A stretch of DNA of 64,000 nt from Litsea cubeba. Lineage: Eukaryota > Streptophyta > Magnoliopsida > Laurales > Lauraceae. Positions 42,725 to 54,545 of this stretch are shown here, piece by piece. The notes below the pieces were generated by a model. It was not told where the DNA came from. It ran no database searches and worked only from the letters and a program-made list of their open reading frames with translations. The position numbers and the translations under genes are program-made. Within the stretch, counting starts at the first letter, position 1; each line of letters opens with the position of its first letter. Where the stretch lies: contig CM022955.1 of NCBI GenBank assembly GCA_012931725.1, positions 14,428,137 to 14,492,136 of the forward strand, read 5' to 3'.

Positions 42725-43451
42725 TCACCCCCATGTGATACCATACATGGAGCAGGATTTGTGGGCCCAGGAAAAGCCATAAAAGCCCCACTCACTTGGA
42801 TATGATGATCTAAATATTTGAAGAAGCATTGCCCTCTGTTTTCTCCTCAATTTGTATGCACCATAGCCCCTAGCAATTCCAAGCTTAACTGCTGCCCTTG
42901 CATCCTCTGAAGCCCTTTTCCTCAATGATAAAAGCAAAGCTGCTCCAGTATCTCCCTTCTCTGTTTCTCTCTCAGTTTTCACTTTAGACGCTTGCATGTC
43001 CTCCACTGACTCACCAGATGGTTGTTTCTCTGCCTCTTCAGCCAAGTGTTCTTCCTCTTAACATCTCGTTACCATCCAAACCGCTGGTCCCCCACCATTT
43101 GGTAGAGACTGATGATAACCCATTTGTTGGAAACCCGTGCTTGAACTCATCCAAATAGGTGGGGAATTTCTTGGGTTGGCTGGACTGGAACATATTCTGG
43201 CGTCCATTTTGGAAAAGCCTGTTTCCTTGTTGCTGAGAAGCTTGACCCGCCATCTGAATGTTCCCTTGCTGTGATTTTGATGAGTCCTGCACAGAGGTTG
43301 GCGTTCGGTTTTGAAGTTGGATGCCACTGACTTCACCACCAGATGGCATTATGCAAATGCAACAGAAAAATGAGCATGAATGCATTGATGCCAACATATA
43401 CAAATAATAATATATTGTGACAGCACTCGAGGACACATATGCATATTGCAT
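42725..43451 (-). pseudogene. Unrecognised gene-like fragment (Gln-rich and basic helical segments)
   Basis: I do not recognise the protein. Minus frames at 43451-43038 include MPSGGEVSGIQLQNRT and a Gln/Asn-rich stretch (QQGNIQMAGQASQQQGN). The frame at 43045-42725 continues with acidic and basic helical sequence (ARAAVKLGIARGYGAYKL, LLQIFRSSYPSEW). The two frames overlap at about 43040 with a one-base offset, which suggests a single frameshifted exon. Codon use and composition look more like host coding sequence than transposon. It is flanked by Helitrons, so it could be captured DNA. Confidence 0.3.
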
Positions 43452-43999
43452 GCATGCAAAGGCACAAGTTCACCATGCACAAGCCCATTCAAGCATGAGG
43501 ACACTCAAAAGATCCTATAGCAGCAGCAAAAGAATAGCTACTTTTGGAAATGTTACAGTGCTTCAGATCAAATTAAAGAATAAGAAGAAGATCCGATTTA
43601 TTTATCTTAGAAGCTGCTTGATTTTGTGGTGATTTTTCATTCAATGGCCATATCGTCTTGAGTTGCCACATCTCAGCTCGATGGTGTCTTCCAACGGTAT
43701 AAATAATTTTCAGGAAAGCAAAACATATTATTTCAAGAATTGGCACTCACCCCAATATGAAACTCAACCAACTGCTAGAAGTTCTCACTGTTAATCGTTG
43801 GGCCTCAAAATATATATCATGAATGATCTAATTATGTAAAAATATAGGGCATCCATAATATATCCATGCATACATGAATCTTCTTATCTCCCCTACCCTT
43901 GATGATTGGCTTGCATTCAGGTGGGCCCCATAAAAATGGTTCTCATACGAAAAAATAAGAACCGTTATCAAATGAAAAAACAAACCTATAATATATATA
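43452..43999. other. Intergenic up to the first Helitron
   Basis: No gene. The last base before the Helitron terminus is A on the plus strand (T after CTAG on the minus strand), as required for Helitron insertion between A and T. Confidence 0.4.
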
Positions 44000-46254
44000 C
44001 TAGCAAAACCCCGTGGATAACCACGAAACCACCAAATGCACAGACTGATATGAATTATTTTTAATAAATTTATTAATTAGTAAACTTGTGAGTCCTTTTT
44101 TTTGTTGCTAATTTGATCTTTATGTTTTTTTTCCAAATGTTTTATTCTTTAGGTGAGGCATGAATTGATTAAGAAAGATCAAATGATCATAAACCTAACA
44201 AATTGACCTAATATATTTAAGTGAGACCAAGATGAATGGGGTCCATCATCTCTATTCTAACCGTTCATAAAATCATATGATGCGGGCTGAGACCCATTAA
44301 TTGATTGATAAAGATCAAATGATCATAGACCTCTCAAATTGACCAAACCTAACCTATTTAAGTGGGACCCCCAAGATGAATGGGGTCCACCATCTAAATT
44401 CTAACCGTCCATAAAACTATATTATGCGGAATGGGACCCATGAATTGATTAAGAAAGATCAAATGATCAAATGATCGTAGACCTAACAAATTGACCTAAT
44501 GTATTTAAGTGGGACCCAGATGAATAGGGTCCACCATCTTTATTCTAACCGTCCATAAAATCAAATGATGCGGGCCGGGACCCATTAATTGATTGATAAA
44601 GATCAAATGATCATAGACCTCTCAAATTGACCAATCCTAGCCTATTTAAGTGGGACCCCCAAGATGAATGGGGTCCACCACCTATATTCTAACCGTCCAT
44701 AAAACCATATGATGCGGGCTGGGACCCATGAATTGCTTGATAAAGATCAATTGATCATAGACCTCACAAATTGACCAAACCTAACCTATTTAAGTGGAAC
44801 CCACAGATGAATGGGGTCCACCATCTCTATTCTAACCGTCCATAAAACCATATTATTCGGGATGAGACCCATGAATTGATTAAGAAAGATCAAATGATCA
44901 AATGATCGTAGACCTAACAAATTGACCAAATATTTTTAAGTGGGACCCAGATGAATGGGGTCCACCATCTTTATTCTAACCGTCCATAAAATTAAATGAT
45001 GCGGGCCGGGACCCATGAATTGATTGATAAAGATCAAATGATCAAATGATCATAGACCTCTCAAATTAACCAAACCTAACCTATTTAAGTGGGACCCCCA
45101 AGATGAATGGCGCCCACCATCTATATTCTAACCATCCATGAAACAATATGATGCGGGATGGACCCATGAATTGCTTGATAAAGATCAAATGATCAAATAA
45201 TCATAAACCTCACAAATTGACCAAAGATAACCTATTTAAGTGGAACCCCCCAGATGAATGGGGTCCACCATCTATATTCTAACCGTCCAAAAAATCATAT
45301 TATACGGGATGGGACCCATGAATTGATTTAAAAAGATCAAAGGATCAAATGATCGTAGACCTAACAAATTAACCAAATATTTTTAAGTGGGACCCAGTTG
45401 AATGAGGTCCACCATCTTTATTCTAACCATCCATAAAATCAAATGATGCGGGTCGGGACCCATGAATTGATTGATAAAGATCAAATGATCATAGACCTCT
45501 CAAATTGACCAAACCTAACCTATTTAAGTGGGACCCCCAAGATGAATGGGGTCCACCATCTATATTCTAACCATCCATGAAACAACATGATGCGGGATGG
45601 ACCTATGAATTGCTTGATAAAGATCGAAGGATCAAATGATCATAGACCTCACAAATTGACCAAACATAACCTATTTAAGTGGAACCCCCAGATGAATGGG
45701 GTCCACCATCTCTATTCTAACCATCCATAAAACCATATTATGCGGGATGGGACCCATGAATTGATTTAAAAAGAACAAAGGATCAAATGATCTTAGACCT
45801 AAAAAATTGACTAAATATTTTTAAGTGGGACCCAAATGAATGGGGTCCATCTTCTTTATTCTAACCGTCCATAAAATCAAATGATACGGGCCGAGACCCA
45901 TGAATTGATTGATAAAGATCAAATGATCATAGACCTCTCAAATTGACCAAACATAGCCTATTTATGTGGGACCCCCAAGATGAATGGGGTCCACCATCTA
46001 TATTCTAACCATCGATGAAATAATCTTATGCGGGCTGGGACCCATGAATTGCTTGATAATGATCAAAGTATTAAAAAGAGATTTTAGGGAGGGAGAGATG
46101 GAGAAATTTTAGATGGAGAATGAGAGATTTTAGGGATTGCATTAGCATAATACCATTCTAAGTTGGCTGCTGCCACGTGTCCCTCTCCAAGACATGCCAG
46201 GTGTCCTCCTCCAGGAATTCTCATGAAGTGTATACATCCCTTTAGTAATATAGA
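44000..46254 (-). mobile_element. Non-autonomous Helitron 1 (minus strand)
   Basis: On the minus strand it starts TCTATATTACTAAAGGGATG near 46254 (46258 is an alternative start in the preceding tct-at repeat) and ends in a hairpin (cgtgg-ttat-ccacg), then gggttttg and CTAG before T. A TC start, a 3' hairpin, CTRR and A/T flanks with no target duplication define Helitrons, which move by rolling-circle replication. There is no Rep/helicase gene. About 1.9 kb of the interior is a tandem repeat. It shares ends and interior with Helitron 2. Confidence 0.85.
44200..46070 (-). repeat. Tandem repeat inside Helitron 1, ~145-155-bp monomers in a three-monomer pattern
   Basis: 'gatgaatggggtccaccatc' recurs at 44375, 44519, 44663, 44806, 44950 and 45102 and onward. 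Three monomer types differ at the 'gattaagaaag', 'gattgataaag' or 'gcttgataaag' position and mostly follow in fixed order, giving a higher-order period of about 440 bp. About 13-14 monomers are present. Confidence 0.9.
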
Positions 46255-46259
46255 TAGAT

Positions 46260-46415
46260 GGGACATGCTCCTATGAGAGATATCTCTCACCATATATAAG
46301 AGATAGGGGTAGGGGTGGGGACCCTCACATTTAAGTTGTTGGCATTGGATATGGATGTGAGGGCCCCACCTTATCTCTCATAGTAAGGTGGAAGCAGCTC
46401 TTATAGGAGCATCTC
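46260..46415. mobile_element. Small foldback (MITE-like)
   Basis: 'catgctcctatgagagatat' at the left pairs imperfectly with 'gctcttataggagcatctcc' at the right, with further pairing of 'ggaccctcacat' and 'gtgagggcccc'. It is about 155 bp. No clear target duplication was resolved; it abuts the 5' end of Helitron 1. Confidence 0.45.
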
Positions 46416-47187
46416 CATATATATATGTGGTATATTTTATCTAGCTACAAGTATGAGTATAAAGAATGGCAAGGATTATTCATGACACACTCTTAATCCT
46501 AAATATTCATGATTCGGGGAAGGAAAGGATTGGTTGTAACTACCAACTAGTATGAGTTTTCTTTTTCCCAATCCCAATTGCTAGCTAGACTCGGCCCAAT
46601 AATATAGACATTCCATCTCTAAACTCTAAACAATAACTAGGCCTCAATTTTAAAAAGGAAATGCCCGGAAATTGAGTATACTGATAAAGAAAAGATCTAG
46701 TTTTCAGCTCTCCGGGAAGAAGTATATATATTATTTAAGGACCTGGTCCACCCGGATACCTGTACCAAGTAATACTTTGAATGATCCAAGTATCATTGGT
46801 ATGATGTCTTCTACAAAGCCCAAACAGCATCTTGTTTCATCTAAGACTGCAAAAACTGCTACTAGTACTGGTCCATATATTCTTAGAATGAGAAATTAAA
46901 GGTAAGCCTCAGCAAATTGATAGCTCATAGAGACATTCATGTCAAAACATGTGGGCCCATGATTTCGCCATCCATAGTTCCAGGTATTATGATGGCCCCC
47001 ACCTTGAATAGTACCACAGAAATCTGTCAGATTAAAAGACCACAATCCCTCAATGAAGAACCAACAAGTAGATAGTTAAATAGTTGATAATACAAGATGT
47101 TTAAGAAGGCCACAAGTCAATGGATGACAGACTATGATGCCCAGATACCACATGACACAGATTTTACAAACAAGATACTCTTGGATA
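46416..47187. other. Spacer between the two Helitrons
   Basis: About 770 bp with no recognised domain. The 75-codon frame at 46672-46899 has no supporting signal. The spacer ends in A directly before the TC start of Helitron 2. Confidence 0.4.
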
Positions 47188-50071
47188 TCTATATTACTAA
47201 AGGGATGTACTCTTCCTCACATTAAGATACCTGCCACAACCTCAAACTTTTTGCAATGTCATTTCCGGAGTTGCCCTTATCCTTAAAATATCTATTTCTA
47301 TTACACATTCAAAAGACCTAAAATCTCTTCATGACCAATCATCTTCCACTCAAAAGCCTCTCCATGAGATCCCTAAATAAGCCAACACACCAGATGTGCT
47401 ACATTTATATCAATCAATTAATGGGTCCCGGCCCGCATCATTTGATTTTATGGACGGTTAGAAAAAAGATGGTGGACCCCATTCATCTGGGTCCCACTTA
47501 AAAATATTTGGTCAATTTGTTAGGTCTATGATCATTTGATCTTTCTTAATCAATTCATGGGTCCCATCCCGCATAATATGATTTTATGGACGGTTAGAAT
47601 AGAGATGGTGGACCCAATTCATCTAGGGGGTTCCACTTAAAAAGGTAAGGTTTGGTCAATATCTGAGGTCTATGATCATTTGATCCTTAGACCTTTATCA
47701 AGCAATTCATGGGTCCCAGCCCGCATCATATGATTTTATGAACGGTTCGAATATAGATGGTGGACTCCATTTAGCTTTGAGGTCCCACTTAAATAAATTA
47801 GGTTTGGTCAATTTATGAGGTCTCTGATCATTTGATCTTTATCAATCAATTCATGGGTCCCGGCCCGCATCATATGATTTTATGGACGGTTAGAATAGAG
47901 ATGGTAGACCACATTCATCTGGGTCTCACTTAAAAATATTTGGTCAATTTGTTAGGTCTACGATCATTTGATCCTTCGATCTTTTTTAATCAATTCACGG
48001 GTCACATCTCGCATAATATGGCTTTGTCATTTATGGACGGTTAGAATAAAGATGGTGGACCCCATTCATCTGGGGGGTTCCACTTAAATAGGTTAGGTTT
48101 GGTCAATTTGTAAGGTCTATGATCATTTGATCCTTTAATCGATCTTGATCAAGCAATTCATGGGTCTAAGCCCGCATCTATGGTTTTATGAACGGTTAGA
48201 ATATAGATGGTGGACTCCATTCATCTTGGGGTCCCACTTAAATAAATTAGGTTTGCTCAATTTATGAGGTCTATGATCATTTGATCTTTATCAATCAATT
48301 CATGGGTCCCGGCCCGCATCATTTGATTTTATGGACGGTTAGAATAAAGATGGTGGACCCCATTCATTTGGGTCCCACTTAAATAAATTAGGTTTGGTCA
48401 ATTTATGAGGTCTATGATCATTTGATCTTTATCAATCAATTCATGAGTCCCGGCCCGCATCATATGATTTTATGGACGGTTAGAATAGAGATGGCGGACC
48501 CCATTCATCTGGGTATCACTTAAAAATATTTGGTCAATTTGTCAGGTCTACGATCATTTGATCCTTTGATCTTTTTAAACCAATTCATGGGTCCCATCCA
48601 GCATAATATGGTTTTATGGACGGTTAGAATAAAGATGGTGGACCCCATTCATCTGGGGGTTCCACTTAAATATGTTAGGTTTGGTCAATTTGTGAGGTCT
48701 ATGATCATTTGATCCCTTGACCTTTATCAAGCAATTCATGGGTCCCAGCCCACATCATATGGTTTTATGAACGGTTAGAATATAGATGGTGGACTCCATT
48801 CATCTTTGGGGTCCCACTTAAATAAATTAAGTTTGGTCAATTTATGAGGTCTATGATCATTTGATCTTTATCAATCAATTCATGGGTCCCGGCCCGCATC
48901 ATTTGATTTTATGAACGGTTAGAATAGAGATGGTGGACCCCATTCATCTGGGTCCCACTTAAAAATATTTGGTCAATTTGTTAGGTCTATGATCATTTGG
49001 TCCTTTGATCTTTTTAAATCAATTCATGGGTCCCATCCCGCATAATATGGTTTTGTGGACGGTTAGAATAAATATGGTGGACCCCATTCATCTGGGGGTT
49101 CCACTTAAGTAGGTTAGGTTTGGTCAATTTGTGAGGTCTATGATCATTTGATCCTTTGATCTTTACCAAGCAATTCATGGGTCCCAGCCCGCATCATATT
49201 GTTTCTTGGACGGTTAGAATAGAGATGGTGGCCCCATTCATCTTGGGGGTCCCACTTAAATAGGTTAGGTTTGGTCAATTTGAGAGATCTATGATCATTT
49301 GATCTTTATCAATCAAGTCATGGATCCCGGCCAGCATCATTTGATTTTATGGACGGTTAGAATAAAGATGGTGGACCCCATTCATCTTGGTCCCACTTAA
49401 AAATTTTTGGTCAATTTGTTAGGTCTACGATCATTTGATCATTTGATCTTTTTAAATCAATTCGTGGGTCTCATCCCGCATAATATGGTTTTATGGACGG
49501 TTAGAATAGAGATGGTGGACCCCATTCATCTGGGGGGTTCCACTTAAATAGGTTAGGTTTGGTCAATTTGTGAGGTCTATGATCATTTGATCCTTTGATC
49601 TTTATCAAGCAATTCATGGGTCCCAGCCCGCATCATATTATTTCATGGACGGTTAGAATATAGATGGTGAACCCCATTCATCTTGGGGGTCCCACTTAAA
49701 TAGGTTATGTTTGGTCAATTTGAGAGGTCTATGATCATTTGATCATTTGATCTTTATCAATCAATTAATGGGTCCCGGCCCGCATCTTATGATTTTATGA
49801 ACGGTTAGAATAGAGATGATAAACCCCATTCATCTTGGTCCCACTTAAATATATTAGGTTAATTTGTTAGGTCTATGATCATTTGATCATTGTTAATCAA
49901 TTCATGCCTCACCTAAAGAATAAAACATTTGGAAAAAAACATAAAGATCAAATTAGCAACAAAAAAAAAGGACTCACAAGTTTACTAATTAATAAATTTA
50001 TTAAAAATAATTCATATCAGTATGTGCATTTGGTGGTTTCGTGGTCCGTGCATAGCACGGGGTTTTGCTGG
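47188..50071 (+). mobile_element. Non-autonomous Helitron 2 (plus strand)
   Basis: Starts TCTATATTACTAAAGGGATG after A and ends with the hairpin ccgtgc-ata-gcacgg, ggttttg and CTGG before T. The last ~200 bp (from 'cacctaaagaataaaacatt' to the end) is nearly identical to the corresponding end of Helitron 1. It is 2,884 bp, most of it tandem repeat. No Rep/helicase gene. It lies 5'-end to 5'-end with Helitron 1. Confidence 0.87.
47390..49915 (+). repeat. Tandem repeat inside Helitron 2, same monomers as Helitron 1
   Basis: About 17-18 monomers of ~145-155 bp, the reverse-orientation equivalents of those in Helitron 1 ('atggtggaccccattcatct', 'atgggtcccggcccgcatc'). The three monomer types again follow a regular order, with one doubled monomer near 48290-48435. 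Confidence 0.9.
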
Positions 50072-51195
50072 TGATGTACTACAGATATGACAACCATTTT
50101 GAAGTATACTGGTATCACAGGTGAGAGATTGCGGTAATCCCCCTATCCAAGATGGCAATGGTAGCCATCAGATCAATGGTCCACATCACTAAATTAAGAA
50201 ACCTATATGCATTATGTTTGAACCTTAGCAAATTACAAATTCACTGTTAAACTCATCTTATCTTAAGCAAACTACAAATTCACTGTTAAACTCATCTTCT
50301 GACTTTTGGGGCTCCTGGCTAAGTTGTTGCTGACTGATCGATCAAACGGTGGAGGAAATTTACATTATTATCAGGAAGGCTAATTTCCCTTGAGCAAATT
50401 CAACCAATGGAAGCCATTCGTCTCCAGATTCGGAAGTAAATGCCTATGGCTATGATCTACATAAGCTTTTAAGTTGCTCCAACAATTAAGAAAAGCGCCG
50501 GATTAATACAAAGTATTCAGCTTATTTATCCATTATCCAAACTAAAGCCCATATCCAAGAATGCCTTTTTTTCTCTTCTAGGCTGGGAGTTTTTTCAATT
50601 TTATATATCATTTAATTCCCTTTTAAGTAATCCCTATTAGCTAGGAGTCAGTTTTCCCTTCTTTGTGTTTTAAAAGGGACTCTTTTGATTGGAAAGAAGT
50701 AAAGAAGTAAATGATGCGATTAGATTCTCACAAATCCAGAGATACTCTTGCTTTGGAAGAAATAACTATATTGTAAACACCAGTGGTCAGGATAGTTTTT
50801 AAGTTATTGAAGATTTATGAGAGTTCATGGAATTATACAGTTTTGTTTCTCTGTGGGACTGACTTTGGTGGGTTCTGTGTAAACCCAAGGGTGTCAGCCA
50901 TTTCTCCTCTTTGAATCCAGTCCTGAGAGTGGGAGGGAGGCTTCAAATTGTTGTTGCAGTTCTTCTTTTGGTGATTGTGTCAAACGGAAGGGAATTAAGT
51001 CTCTGATTGCTGCAACCTTCCACAATGAGATGGGATGTTTACTTTCGATGTATTTTTTTGGGCCATTTTGGGGCCGCAAGTCCAAGCCAGCATTGACAGT
51101 AAATGTGTGTATGGGATGGTATGGTCCGGTCATCATGTTTAGATGTTTGAGATTTATAAATTAACCCGAGTCAATCCATATCATCTGAGTTTGAT
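50072..51195. other. Intergenic, nothing recognised
   Basis: Ordinary AT-rich DNA. A short direct repeat 'gcaaactacaaattcactgttaaactcatctt' occurs twice at about 50225-50300. No gene is recognised. Confidence 0.4.
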
Positions 51196-51648
51196 ATTGT
51201 AGGAGACGTGACCCGCGGCTGAACCTGGCTGCCAGTGGAGTAGCCACCTGCCGGTGCCCACAAGGCTGGTCTCCCCACGGGGGTGGGCCCCTACCCGGTC
51301 CCCTGGGCGGGGTGGTTCCGGGCCTACTAAGGCCTATTTGTTTATTTGGTCCCCTGGTATGAATTTCAACCAGGGGATAGCTTCCCCAGGACTCCAAGTG
51401 GTACCAGGTAAGACCCAGATATTCTCTTAAAGGGAGAGGTCTGAGGTTCGAGTCCTGGGGAGGCTATCCCCTGGTTGAAATTCATACCAGGGGACCAAAT
51501 AAACAAATAGGCCCTAGTAGGCCCGGAACCACCCTGCCCAGGGGACCGGGTAGGGGCCCACCCCCATGGGGAGACCAGCCTTGTGGGCACCAGCAGGTGG
51601 CTAATCCACTGGCAGCCGGGTTCAGCCACGGGTCACGTCTCCTACAAT
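51196..51648. repeat. 453-bp foldback with ~200-bp arms and pol III B-box-like motif
   Basis: The two halves are inverted copies from 'attgtaggagacgtgaccc' to its complement at 51648, with few mismatches by eye and an unpaired centre of about 50 bp near 51404-51445. The sequence is GC-rich in an AT-rich setting. 'ggttcgagtcc' at about 51432 is a perfect B box of a tRNA-type promoter, and the right half looks like a tRNA-derived SINE body. The whole may be an inverted SINE pair. Confidence 0.85.
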
Positions 51649-52139
51649 TACAATTTTGTACATAGTCATGAGATTTTCTTTTTCAAGGAATAAAGATTTG
51701 ATTATTCTAATATTTAAATCACAATTTCATAAAATTCAATAAAAAATCATAAGATCCATAGAACAAGGATTTCAAGTATAAAATTCAAATCGTTTTCCGT
51801 AAGATTTGATTCATACAATAAATCATATCGTTTTGATAAATTTGGTCTTATAGAGTTGGAATCAAGGAAGTACAAAGTGTTATTACTTTTACCAACAAAT
51901 GCATTTTATTTTCAAGAATAAATGTGGTTGTCACATGGACTCACTCTTCTTCATGAGAGTTTTTGTGAAAATCCTTTACTCATAAGATATTGACCCAAAT
52001 GAAGATGGTTCGTTGAAAAGAATTTTTGGTCATATAATTATTGATCATGGGGATAATGGTCATTTTGTTAGAGTTCTAGAGAATCCCAACTCTTAGATCA
52101 CTTCACCATGCTAATTGACATGAGAAGGCATAGCTCAAC
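51649..52139. other. Intergenic, nothing recognised
   Basis: AT-rich sequence with several 'aatttcataaaattcaataa'-type words. No gene. Confidence 0.35.
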
Positions 52140-52640
52140 CAAAAGCTTTTTGTCAGCTTCCATTAAGAGGAAATGATGCGGAGCGGGGTACCAAGTGCGG
52201 GGCGGGTAGAGATGGAGAGACTAGAGATGGAGTGGGTAGGTCAAGCTTTCGCCTGGAAATTGGTCTCACGTCAGACTGCCCATCACGGGCGAGGAAGGAG
52301 AACTCGGGAAATCTCAGTAGTATTCGAAACTTTTCATCAATCATACTCTAAATTGCGAAAGAGGCATTACAATGCATTATATAAGAAGGAAAAAACTAGA
52401 ACTAATATTGGCCATCTAAATACATCAATGGCCAAGATTAAAATATCAACATAAATAACTTAAAACATAAGCAATAAACACCCTAACCAAAATAAAAATA
52501 GGCTTGTAGTTGGGATGGGCCCAAAGAATTGGTCGAGATGGATGGGTTGTGCCCATTGGCAGGTCAACTCATGGGGGGGGCTATGGGTCTGTCCTGCATC
52601 AACTCTCCCTGTCTTGGAGAGAACTCGACCTCGAGTTCCG
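52140..52640 (-). repeat. Probable LTR and pol tail of a deleted gypsy element
   Basis: 'gcatcaactctccctgtctt' with 'gagaactcgacctcgag' at 52588-52640 resembles 'ggcatcaactctccccgagt' with 'gaactcgacctcgg' at 54572-54612, which is the end of the neighbouring element's pol. Further left, a TATA-like 'cttatataatgc' on the minus strand suggests LTR sequence. Exact ends are not resolved. Confidence 0.45.
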
Positions 52641-53900
52641 TAAATGTCCTCCGGGATTGAAAGTCCAACGAACGAGTCCTCAAATTTTTTTCTTGATCTC
52701 CATATTCTTCACATGATTTAGAAGATTCACTCAATCTGTTATTCCAAGGCGACTTTAGGATCGCGTCTTTTGCTGTCCATATTCGGATTGAATATGCACT
52801 TGAACAAGTTGATGCTTCAAGTCTTGAATTTGGTCCAGCTGCATGTGATCTTCTAACATAATTTCAATGGCTGATCTCTGAAGATGCAATCAATATGTGG
52901 AACCTCAATAATTTGACCATCTTTTGCAACTTCTTTACCCATAGCATTTTCTTCTGATGACTCAATCGACTCGTCTAGAAGTGGGTTTTTTTATGAGACC
53001 AATCAGATGATCAGACTCCTTGTTAACAATGTTCAACTATTTAATTTTTTATGTTTCTTTTGTTGCTTGCATCTGTTGATGGACAGAGTCCAAAGAAGGC
53101 AATTTGGATTCTTTGTCCTCGAATTTTAATGCTTGCTCTTGTTGATCAACACTGTCAGAAAAAGGAAACTCAGTTTCTTTTTCTTCCAATTCATCTAAAG
53201 TAGAATCCTTTGGGGGAGTGTTGTTTGTTACTTCATCTGAATTTATAGTGGAATCGGTTGTTTCTTTCTTTTGTTAATCAATATCAGCCCTGACATTTTT
53301 CACATTGGTATCCACAACATTGGGATTTATTGTTTCCAAAGACTTTCCTTCTTGCAACTTAGCTTTTTGGAGGTGATAGCGTTTTATTAAACACTCAACA
53401 TTTATAGCTTCCCAATATGCATCATGCATGTCTTTTTGCAATTTTTCATAATCTTCAATATTCGTTGTCTCAAACCTTTGAGAAGGTGATTGAAATCAAG
53501 TGTCTCGCCCAGTTTACATAAATAATGCAACCTTTCAGATTCATTGGCATATTCATCCACGGACAACTTTTCTTGTTTCAAATTAAGATACTGCTCAATG
53601 TAAGCTTCAATGCCATAATACCATTTTCCATATATACATGCGTATTTCATTATTTGAATTGTCTTGTCAATTTCAGAGAGGTTCAATTCTATATTTGCTG
53701 ACAATCCCATATTGATTTGGTTGAGAAAGGAATGTAAAATTTAATACTCTTCAAAATTAAAATCAGACTAACCAGATGTGTCGGTGAAGACAGATCGTTG
53801 ATCAGTGCTCAGATGGCTTCAATATCAGCAAAAATAATTTTTGGCCATTGGATTGGTCAATGCTGCACTTTGACCAGTCGTTATTGATGTATGCCAATTG
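52641..53900 (-). pseudogene. gag: gag remnant of a second gypsy element
   Basis: The minus frame at 53710-53402 reads WYYGIEAYIEQYLNLKQEKL, then SVDEYANESERLHYLCKLGE and FNHLLKGLRQRILK, the retrotransposon gag pattern (Q.y..L.QgslSVdeY). Upstream, fragments to about 53900 (SNWHTSITTGQ) fit the N-terminal part in other frames. Downstream, an acidic tail (EEKETEFPFSD, QALKFEDKES) extends towards 52700. No pol domains lie between it and the pol-tail-like sequence at 52600, so pol appears deleted. Confidence 0.6.
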
Positions 53901-54545
53901 CTCATTAGGCCTGCTAATGCAGTGATGATATCACCAATTCTTGCCTTTTGTGGCTTTTGTTCTGCTGGGCTTTATGTTTTGCCACTTTGAGTAGGGTCGG
54001 ATCCTCCTGATCCCAACTTGACCTGAATACAAAACTGGACTTGGATTGGGTCAAACTGACCCGATACTGGGCCAAACCTGGACTGGACTTGAAATTGCCT
54101 CAGAACTGCAAGCGAATTGAAAGACCCATACAACGTGACATAGTGCAGGCACGTGCGAGGTCCACTTGAGTCCCTGTGTCGATTTGGCACAGCCCCGAAA
54201 CCTCGATCGTACTGTAGACCAATCTCAACGATGAGATTGACCGAATCCAAAGGATTCCAGCCCTAGGGCACAAGACAAGCCATAACACTCAAAGAGAAAC
54301 TACTCACGATGATTTTATTAATTGAATAAGCATGATCAATAACAATAGATCTCTTCTGTATATATAGGGCACCTTGTTTCTAAACTAATCAAAACACTGA
54401 CAATAGGAAATTACCTAATCCTACTCTAAATAGAATTTAGAAAGCAATCCTATTAAGCAACTAAGTAATATTACTAATTTAGATAAGGATAGGGATCTCT
54501 GCCAAATCAGAGATCATGTGGACCCCTCAGATGGTCCATCAGGAC
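53901..54545 (-). repeat. Probable 3' LTR and adjoining leader of the chromovirus
   Basis: Directly after the pol stop the minus strand contains an AT-rich segment with a TATA-like 'ccctatatatac' and 'attaataaaatc', as in an LTR. Then comes a leader-like stretch ('caagtccagtccaggtttgg') similar in style to the leader before gag at 59290. No second LTR is available for comparison, so ends are approximate. Confidence 0.5.

Noticed and set aside
44200..49915. CRISPR-like regular repeats
   Set aside because: Repeats are contiguous ~145-155-bp monomers without unique spacers, in a plant genome, inside Helitrons.
44000..50071. One large element with long terminal inverted repeats (Mutator-like)
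   Set aside because: Each arm has its own TC start, hairpin and CTRR end with A/T flanks, and no target duplication was seen around the pair.
51196..51648. MicroRNA precursor
   Set aside because: The stem is far longer than usual and almost perfect, with SINE-like content; a foldback element fits better. No small RNA evidence is available.
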